Shown piece after piece: positions 58,703 to 64,000 of a stretch of 64,000 bases of DNA. Both the position numbers and the translations under genes were made by a program. The notes under the pieces are model-generated. The model saw only the letters and a program-made list of their open reading frames with translations, was not told the DNA's origin and did no database searches. The stretch spans positions 124,001 through 188,000 of the forward strand of contig NZ_LQIS01000034.1 in assembly GCF_001499905.1 (NCBI RefSeq), given 5' to 3'. The stretch is from Mycobacterium sp. GA-1285 (lineage in GTDB: Bacteria; Actinomycetota; Actinomycetes; Mycobacteriales; Mycobacteriaceae). Within the stretch, counting starts at the first letter, position 1. Each line of letters begins with the position of its first letter.

Positions 58703-59363
58703 GGAGCATCCCCTTCAACTGGTTGACGGTTTCCGGTGGCGGCGCGTCGGGGTCCACCGCACCGCGGGTGATGTGGCCCAGACACACGGCCGTCAGGACG
58801 CGGTCGGCGAAGTCCTCGACGTCACCCCACGGAAGATACGGCTTGGAGATGAGCATCGCGGCGACGCCGTGCGCGACGGTCATCAACTCCAGCGCCGTCG
58901 CGGTCGAGTCACCCGGCGGATAGATCCCCTCCGCCATCAGTCCCTCGACCGCGGCCCGCAGATGCACGAATGCCGAGCTGTTCAACGCCACGTCCACATC
59001 GCTGCCCGGCCGGCTCTCGCCCATCGTCGCAATGCGGTACAGCTCAGGGGTTTTCATCGCGAACCGGACATACGCCAACCCCTGAGCACGCAGCACCTCG
59101 ATGGTCGACGGCTGTCCGGACGCCACACTTTGCATCTCCTCGTCGAGTTTCTCGAAATAGCGCGCACACACCGCGTCGAGCAGCGCGTCCTTGTCGGCGA
59201 AATGCAGGTAGATCGACGGCGGGGTCACACCGACCCGCTGCGCCACCGAACGGATCGAGACCTCTTTGACGTTGCCCGCCTCGAGCAGCAAATCGGTGGT
59301 CGCGTCGAGGATCTCGTCGCGCAGCTGCTCGCCGGATCCCCGCGGCGCACGTCGCCGTTTCAT
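58683..59363 (-). CDS. TetR-family regulator in the mmpL13 operon
   Basis: 226 residues. N-terminal TetR HTH: LRDEILDATTDLLLEAGNVK then EVSIRSVAQRVGVTPPSIYL (residues ~14-55), followed by a helical ligand domain with TetR_C pattern. Its ATG overlaps the mmpL13 stop (59360-59363, ATGA) and its end overlaps the methyltransferase start, so it is transcribed with the transporter it probably controls. The longer upstream frame is inside mmpL13. Confidence 0.93.
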   Translation of the reverse strand: MKRRRAPRGSGEQLRDEILDATTDLLLEAGNVKEVSIRSVAQRVGVTPPSIYLHFADKDALLDAVCARYFEKLDEEMQSVASGQPSTIEVLRAQGLAYVRFAMKTPELYRIATMGESRPGSDVDVALNSSAFVHLRAAVEGLMAEGIYPPGDSTATALELMTVAHGVAAMLISKPYLPWGDVEDFADRVLTAVCLGHITRGAVDPDAPPPETVNQLKGMLHARHGR

Positions 59364-61636
59364 CGCGTACCCGCCGGCTGGATCGAGGCCTCGGCGGGTG
59401 ATGGTTCGGCGGACTCGCTGAATCCGATCCGTTCGTGCAGTCGCGCCAGCGGTTTGGGTGCCCACCAGTTCCACCGTGCGAGCAGATGCATGAACGCCGG
59501 CACCAACCCCATCCGCACCAGCGTCGCGTCGGCCAGCACCGCGAGCGTCAAGCCGACGCCGAACATCCGCATGAACGCGACCTGGGCGGCGATCAGCGCC
59601 GCGAACGAGATCGACATCAGCAGCGCCGCCGCCGTCACGACACGGCCGGTCTTCGCCAGGCCGAGCGCCACGCTCTCGTCGTTGCGGACGCGAGCCGACA
59701 TCGTCCCGTCCTCGCCCAACTGCAGCCAGAACTCGCGGATCCGTGAGATCAGGAACACCTCGTAATCCATCGACAGCCCGAACGCGATGCAGAACAACAA
59801 CACCGGCATGTTCGCCACCAGTGTCCCGGTCGGCGTGGTGCCCAGCGCGCCGAGATGTCCTTCCTGGAAGATCCACACCAGCGCACCGAACGCAGCCGTC
59901 AGTGATAAGACGTTGAGTACCAACGCCTTCAACGGCAGCACAACGCTCCCGGTGAGCAGGAAAAGCAGTACGAAGGTGATGGCCGCGATCACCCCGAGCA
60001 CCAGCGGCAGGCGCGACGTGATCGCCGACGCACTGTCCCGGTTCACCTGTGCGGTGCCGGTCAGCAGAACCGGAACATCGGCGGGAGTGCTCACCGCCTC
60101 GAGCCGGTCGAGCTGCGCTTCGGAGGCGTCGCTGAACAACGGCGCGACGCTGGCCACCGTGAGGAACGCGCTGCCGTCCTTGACACCGGTTGCCGCCGAC
60201 GGCGGACCCACAGGTCTGCCGTCGACGAACGTGCCCCCGGGAGCAGACACCGATGACACGTCAGGCACTCGCGAGAGATCGGCGGCGTAACGGTCCACCG
60301 TCGCGGGCGTGATGCCCTGGGTGTCCGGTATGACGACCGTGACGTTACGGGCGGAGTCGACGGCGAAGTCCGCGCGCAGCTCGTCGCCGACCTGCCTCGC
60401 CGACGCGGACTGGGGCAGCACCCGTTCGTCGGGAAAACCCCACCGCGCGTTGAGGAATGGCGCGCCGAGCACCAGCAGCAGCGTGACGAGCGCGAGCGCG
60501 ATCGGAACCGACCGGCGCATCACGAATTTCGTGCAGCGGTACCAGAACGTCTGCTCCACGGATTTGCGAACCGGCTCCGGCCTGCCGAGGAGCCGGCGGC
60601 CGAACCGCCGCACATCCAACGCGTCCAAGCGGTCGCCGAGCAGCACGATCGCCGCGGGCGCGACCACCACCGCCGCGACGGCCGCAAACGTCACCACCGC
60701 GATTCCCGCGTACGCGAACGACTTCAGGAAGTACATCGGGAACAACACCATCGCGACCATGGACAGCGCGACGGTCATCGCCGAGAACAACACCGTTCGC
60801 CCGGCGGTCGCCATGGTGCGCACCAACGCCGCGTCGGGTTCCGTCCCGTCAGCGATCTCATCGCGGTAGCGGCTGATGATCAGCAGCGTGTAGTCGATGG
60901 CGAGCGCCAGACCCATCGCGACCGTCAGGTTCAGCGCGAAGATCGAGACATCGGTGACATAGGCGACCGCCCGCAGCACCGCCATCGAACCGAGGATCGC
61001 GAAACCGCCGATGGCCAGCGGCAGCGCGGCGGCGAACAGCCCGCCGAACACCCACACCAGGGCCACGAAGCACAGCGGAATCGCGATCGCCTCCATCTTC
61101 AGGAGGTCCTTCTCGCTCTGCCCGTTGATCTGGACGTAGATCATGGCCTCGCCGCCGGCGCGCACGGTGACGCCGTCGCGATCGTGCACGAGTCGCTCGG
61201 CGAGTTCCTTCGCGTGCTTCTGCGCGCCGCTCTCACCGCCGGTGATTCCGGCGACGATCAAGCCCGTCTTGCCGTCCTCGCTGACCAACGCGGGGGCTGC
61301 GGTCGGCGGTGCGCTCCACAGCGAGTTCACCCCGACGACGGACAGCGCGGCCCGCAGTTCGGCGGCGAGCTCCTCTCCGACGGCACGGGCCGTCGCGCTC
61401 TGCGCACCCTCGTCGGAGTGCACGCTGAGGATCAGCTCCATGTCGCCCTGGCCGAACTTGTCGACCAAGAGCTCGGTGGCCTTCGCCGACTCCGAGGTCG
61501 GATCCTGGAAGCCGCCGGCAGAGAGGTGTTTAGCGACCGGAATCCCGAATATCCCGCACGCAACCATCACGAGGACCGCTACCGCGATGATGCGCCGAGG
61601 CGCCGCTATGGCCAGGTGTGCGATTCGTTGCAGCAC
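59360..61636 (-). CDS. mmpL13: RND transporter MmpL13-type (intact)
   Basis: 758 residues, 12 membrane helices in the MmpL pattern: one helix, a ~150-residue periplasmic loop (residues ~35-185), five helices including AMGLALAIDYTLLIISRYRDE (essential Asp/Tyr) near 245, a second loop (~400-530), and a second half with ALSMDYEVFLISRIREF-type motif near 625. Exports an unidentified lipid. In M. tuberculosis this gene is split (mmpL13a/b), whereas here it is uninterrupted. GTG start at 61636. First gene of an operon with tetR and the methyltransferase. Confidence 0.93.
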   Translation of the reverse strand: MLQRIAHLAIAAPRRIIAVAVLVMVACGIFGIPVAKHLSAGGFQDPTSESAKATELLVDKFGQGDMELILSVHSDEGAQSATARAVGEELAAELRAALSVVGVNSLWSAPPTAAPALVSEDGKTGLIVAGITGGESGAQKHAKELAERLVHDRDGVTVRAGGEAMIYVQINGQSEKDLLKMEAIAIPLCFVALVWVFGGLFAAALPLAIGGFAILGSMAVLRAVAYVTDVSIFALNLTVAMGLALAIDYTLLIISRYRDEIADGTEPDAALVRTMATAGRTVLFSAMTVALSMVAMVLFPMYFLKSFAYAGIAVVTFAAVAAVVVAPAAIVLLGDRLDALDVRRFGRRLLGRPEPVRKSVEQTFWYRCTKFVMRRSVPIALALVTLLLVLGAPFLNARWGFPDERVLPQSASARQVGDELRADFAVDSARNVTVVIPDTQGITPATVDRYAADLSRVPDVSSVSAPGGTFVDGRPVGPPSAATGVKDGSAFLTVASVAPLFSDASEAQLDRLEAVSTPADVPVLLTGTAQVNRDSASAITSRLPLVLGVIAAITFVLLFLLTGSVVLPLKALVLNVLSLTAAFGALVWIFQEGHLGALGTTPTGTLVANMPVLLFCIAFGLSMDYEVFLISRIREFWLQLGEDGTMSARVRNDESVALGLAKTGRVVTAAALLMSISFAALIAAQVAFMRMFGVGLTLAVLADATLVRMGLVPAFMHLLARWNWWAPKPLARLHERIGFSESAEPSPAEASIQPAGTR

Positions 61637-61661
61637 TCCGCGCGTCCTCTCAGCTCGAAAC

Positions 61662-61687
61662 TAACGTCGGTAACTTAACAACGGTAA
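61662..61687 (-). promoter_or_regulatory. Two direct 12-bp sites upstream of mmpL13
   Basis: TAACGTCGGTAA (61662-61673) and TAACAACGGTAA (61676-61687), consensus TAACnnCGGTAA, 14-bp period, 26 bp upstream of the GTG. Likely the binding site for the co-transcribed TetR protein. Confidence 0.55.
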
Positions 61688-61790
61688 GTCAGCGACGTCA
61701 ACGCTTCCCTCCCGACACGAATCGCGCACCTGCGGCGTTCACCGCGATTCGTCGCGATGAGTTCCGGCTTTCCTGGTAGTCGTATTCGGC

Positions 61791-62330
61791 ATGACCACAA
61801 TGGAAGCGGCGACCGCCGCCACCACACGCGACACCGTGACGGATATCGGCCTGCTCATTCTGAGGATCGGGATCGGTGCGGCGATCCTACAGGCGGGCCT
61901 CATCAAGGCTTTCGACTTCGGCACCACCGTCGGTTTCATGGAGTCCGCGGGATGGCGGCTGCCCGGGTTGGCGGCGTTCATGGTCACTGCGGCCGAGACG
62001 CTCGGCGGCGTGGGCCTGATTTTCGGTGCGCTGACGCCGCTGGCGGCGTGCGCGGTGGTCGCGTCGATGCTCGACGCGTGGGCCGTCAACGTGTCGCAGT
62101 CGGCTTTCTGGTCCGAACCGTTCAACGCGCCGTTCCTGATCGGCATCGGGGCCGCTGCGCTGTTGTTCGTCGGCGCGGGCGCCTACTCGGTCGACGCGAA
62201 GGTGTTCGGCCGCGTGTCATGGGGAAGGCGTGTCGCCGTCGGCCTGCTGGTCGTGGCTTTCGCCGCGGCGATCCTGACCTGGGTGGCGCTGCTCGGCACC
62301 AACCCCATCCATCTCACCGCCGGGGCGTGA
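61791..62330 (+). CDS. DoxX-family membrane protein
   Basis: 179 residues, four membrane helices. Starts LLILRIGIGAAILQAGLIKA with a FGTTVGFMESAGWRLPG loop, the DoxX pattern. DoxX proteins are linked to membrane redox complexes (for example with SseA and SodA in mycobacteria), but no partner gene is next to this one. ATG at 61791 or the ATG three codons later (61800). Confidence 0.85.
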   Translation: MTTMEAATAATTRDTVTDIGLLILRIGIGAAILQAGLIKAFDFGTTVGFMESAGWRLPGLAAFMVTAAETLGGVGLIFGALTPLAACAVVASMLDAWAVNVSQSAFWSEPFNAPFLIGIGAAALLFVGAGAYSVDAKVFGRVSWGRRVAVGLLVVAFAAAILTWVALLGTNPIHLTAGA

Positions 62331-62435
62331 CACGCCAGCAAAGCGCTACCGACGAGTAGTCCCACAACCTACCCGGCGGTAAGAATTGCCAAGGTATTCC
62401 GAATCGTGACTCAAAGATTCCTTAGAGGTGACAGT

Positions 62436-62441
62436 TACCGT
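62436..62441 (+). promoter_or_regulatory. -10 element of the 43-residue ORF (leaderless)
   Basis: TACCGT followed by 7 nt and the ATG at 62449. Confidence 0.4.
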
Positions 62442-62448
62442 CGAGTAC

Positions 62449-62580
62449 ATGTGGATCGACGAAACCAGTGCCGATGTCATCAAGGTTGACTTCGAGGCGC
62501 TCTACCACGGCGATGTCCTGGTAGAAGGCGACACCTCAGAGCAGCTCGACGACGAGCACTCCCTGCGTACCGCCGTCTGA
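62449..62580 (+). CDS. Possible leaderless 43-residue acidic protein
   Basis: MWIDETSADVIKVDFEALYH then GDVLVEGDTSEQLDDEHSLR, strongly acidic (15 Asp/Glu) with few basic residues. I do not recognise it. Support comes from codon use (high GC third positions) and the TACCGT -10 in leaderless spacing. It lies in an otherwise gene-free stretch (62331-62692); a chance ORF is not excluded. Confidence 0.45.
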   Translation: MWIDETSADVIKVDFEALYHGDVLVEGDTSEQLDDEHSLRTAV

Positions 62581-62692
62581 CCGGACGCGCGCCGAGGGGT
62601 CGCGCCTTCGTTCCGACGGCTCGGCCGGAGGGCCCGAGCCGGTCTTGCTCATGCTTTGTCGATGAACCCGCCCGCAAAACCGGATCCCGTTT

Positions 62693-63691
62693 CTAAGCCA
62701 CGTTCTCTTCTTCGTCGTCGGCGATCATGCCGCTGAGCCGGCCGCTGATGATCTCCTCGGCCTCGTCGACGATGCGCGCGACCAGATCCCCACACGTCGG
62801 GATGTCGTTGATCAGGCCCATCGCGGTGCCCACACTCCAAATGCCGGCGTCGAGGTCGCCGATCTCGTAGACCTTCACGCCGCGCGATCCGGCCACCAGG
62901 TCCTTGACGTCCTCGAACTGACCGCCGCGGTTGAGGATCTCGACCACCTCACGCGACACGGCGTTGCTGGCCACGCGGGCGGTGTTGCGCAGCGGCCGGA
63001 AGATCAGCTCGGTGTCGAGCTCGGTGCCCGCGACGATCGCTTCCTTGACGTTCTGGTGGATCGCCGATTCCACGGTGCACATGAACCGCGAACCCATGTT
63101 GATGCCGTCGGCGCCGAGCGCGAGCGCGGCCACCAGACCGCGCGCGTCGGCGAAGCCGCCCGAGGCGATCATCGGGATGTCGATCTTGGCCGACGCCGCC
63201 GGAATCAGCACCAGACCCGGGATGTCGTCCTCACCCGGGTGACCGGCGCACTCGAAGCCGTCGATGCTGATGCCGTCCACACCAAGGCTCTGCGCCTTGA
63301 CCGCATGCCGCACCGAGGTGCACTTGTGCAGCACCTTGATGCCATTCTCGTGGAACATCGGCAGATGCGGCGCCGGGTTGGAGCCCGCGGTCTCGACAAT
63401 CTTGATGCCGGAGTCGACGATCACCTGCCGGTACTCGTCATACGGGGGTGGGTTGATCGTCGGCAGAATGGTCAGGTTGACGCCAAACGGCTGGTCGGTC
63501 AGATCGCGGCACTTGGCGATCTCCTTGGCCAGATCGGCAGGTGTCGGCTGGGTCAGCGCGGTGATGAAGCCGAGCGCACCCGCATTCGCCACGGCCGCAA
63601 CGAGTTCGGCGCGGCCGACCCACTGCATCCCACCCTGCACGATGGGATGCTCGATTCCGAACGTCTCGGTGAACTTCGTCCTGATACTCAT
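62693..63691 (-). CDS. Nitronate monooxygenase/2-nitropropane dioxygenase-like flavoenzyme
   Basis: 332 residues. FMN-binding TIM barrel: IVQGGMQWVGRAELVAAVAN at the N-terminus, GIKVLHKCTSVRHA near 115, DGFECAGHPGEDD near 145 (catalytic His), and IASGGFADARGLVAALALGADG with INMGSRF (phosphate site) near 200. Homologues include enoyl-reductase-like enzymes of steroid and lipid metabolism (IpdC-type) as well as nitronate monooxygenases, so the substrate is not certain. ATG at 63691; an upstream longer frame arises from the tandem repeat. Downstream of the SDR gene. Confidence 0.85.
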   Translation of the reverse strand: MSIRTKFTETFGIEHPIVQGGMQWVGRAELVAAVANAGALGFITALTQPTPADLAKEIAKCRDLTDQPFGVNLTILPTINPPPYDEYRQVIVDSGIKIVETAGSNPAPHLPMFHENGIKVLHKCTSVRHAVKAQSLGVDGISIDGFECAGHPGEDDIPGLVLIPAASAKIDIPMIASGGFADARGLVAALALGADGINMGSRFMCTVESAIHQNVKEAIVAGTELDTELIFRPLRNTARVASNAVSREVVEILNRGGQFEDVKDLVAGSRGVKVYEIGDLDAGIWSVGTAMGLINDIPTCGDLVARIVDEAEEIISGRLSGMIADDEEENVA

Positions 63692-63710
63692 CGCGTCTAC
63701 CTCGTACCCC

Positions 63711-63770
63711 TTCTCTTCGCGCAAGCGCTCATCGGGGTTCTCTTTCTCTTCGCGCAAGCGCTCATCGGGG
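63711..63770. repeat. 27-bp direct repeat (33-bp period) between SDR and NMO genes
   Basis: TTCTCTTCGCGCAAGCGCTC.. at 63711-63737 and again at 63744-63770. The right-hand copy contains the SDR stop codon. A slippage-type duplication. Confidence 0.85.
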
Positions 63771-64000
63771 CGCCATCCGGATCGCGCCGTCCAACCGGAT
63801 CACCTCGCCGTTGAGCATCGGGTTTTCGACGATGTGCACGGCCAGCGCGCCGTACTCGTCCGGGTCGCCCAGGCGGGCCGGATGCGGCACCTGCTTGCCC
63901 AGCGACTGCTGCGCCTCTTCGCGCAACGAACCCAGCAGCGGGGTCTTGAACAGACCCGGCGCAATGGTCACCACGCGGATGAACTCACGCGACAGGTCAC
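63762..64000 (-). CDS. Short-chain dehydrogenase, C-terminal part (Rv1144-like)
   Basis: Only the last ~78 residues are in the window; the gene continues past the right edge. The tail DLSREFIRVVTIAPGLFKTP, then GDPDEYGALAVHIVENPMLN and GEVIRLDGAIRMAPR is the C-terminus of the HSD10/HSD17B10-like 3-hydroxyacyl-CoA dehydrogenase group. The stop lies in the 27-bp repeat. Probably cotranscribed with the downstream NMO-like gene. Confidence 0.9.
   Translation of the reverse strand, partial: DLSREFIRVVTIAPGLFKTPLLGSLREEAQQSLGKQVPHPARLGDPDEYGALAVHIVENPMLNGEVIRLDGAIRMAPR

Noticed and set aside
1..64000. CRISPR arrays, tRNA or rRNA genes, IS elements
   Set aside because: I saw no regularly spaced repeats of CRISPR size, no tRNA-like T-loop patterns and no transposase. 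A dedicated tRNA scan would be the decisive check.

Overview
The window is high-GC actinobacterial DNA, and its gene content and order identify it as a Mycobacterium (Mycolicibacterium-type) chromosome. Mycobacterium-specific genes include glgM, gpgS, fbiC, mshB, lpqW, pimE, an intact mmpL13-type transporter, and putative type VII secretion substrates. From memory of the M. tuberculosis map, the window runs roughly colinear, in reverse, with Rv1218c to Rv1144. Several stretches differ from that map: no narGHJI, no pks3/pks4-papA3-mmpL10 block, no esxKL/PE13/PPE18, no PE11/PPE17, no IS element. I saw no rRNA, tRNA, CRISPR array or intact transposase.

Layout. 1-3.1 kb: a drug-type ABC exporter, an isoprenylcysteine-methyltransferase-like protein and a DUF4126 protein. 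3.2-11.5 kb: glycogen/maltosyl-phosphate genes (glgC, glgM), a DUF3117 protein, tag, a DivIVA-like protein, gpgS, folP2, fadD6 and a LOG protein. 11.5-18.1 kb: a repeat-filled divergent promoter, a STAND-type ATPase, three putative type VII secretion substrates and an ABC-F ATPase. 18.2-23.3 kb: dapE/dapD, a VanY-like lipoprotein, a VOC protein, fadD36 and a Nudix hydrolase. 23.4-29.9 kb: small and secreted proteins, proline catabolism (pruB, pruA and the PucR regulator), an aminotransferase and fdxC. 30-36 kb: DUF1353, YceI, fbiC and an exported mycobacterial protein. 36-47.3 kb: mshB, a ClC channel, lpqW, typA, a membrane protein, mutT2, phhB, pimE and two Ala/Pro-rich secreted proteins. 47.3-54.6 kb: nitroreductase, a truncated resolvase-like protein, a HhH-GPD protein, an acyl-ACP desaturase, a DUF485/monocarboxylate symporter pair, an MFS transporter, DUF5302 and an F420-type oxidoreductase. 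54.6-64 kb: two related methyltransferases flanking a DUF1697 protein, GntR, a sirtuin, the mmpL13-tetR-methyltransferase operon, DoxX, a nitronate-monooxygenase-like enzyme and the 3' end of an SDR gene.

Themes. (1) Cell-envelope and mannolipid biology: gpgS, lpqW, pimE, mmpL13, DAP synthesis and the desaturase. (2) Redox and F420 biology: fbiC, mshB, fdxC and an F420-type flavoprotein. (3) Many genes, often divergent pairs, have a TAnnnT hexamer 6-7 nt before the start codon, as expected for leaderless mRNAs. (4) Several unlabelled repeats occur: a ~40-bp dispersed element at three loci, long perfect inverted repeats at 7.1 and 52.6 kb, and short tandem duplications at gene starts and ends. 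The less ordinary content is the orphan type VII substrate cluster, the dispersed repeat, the overlapping dapE/dapD promoters and several small genes.
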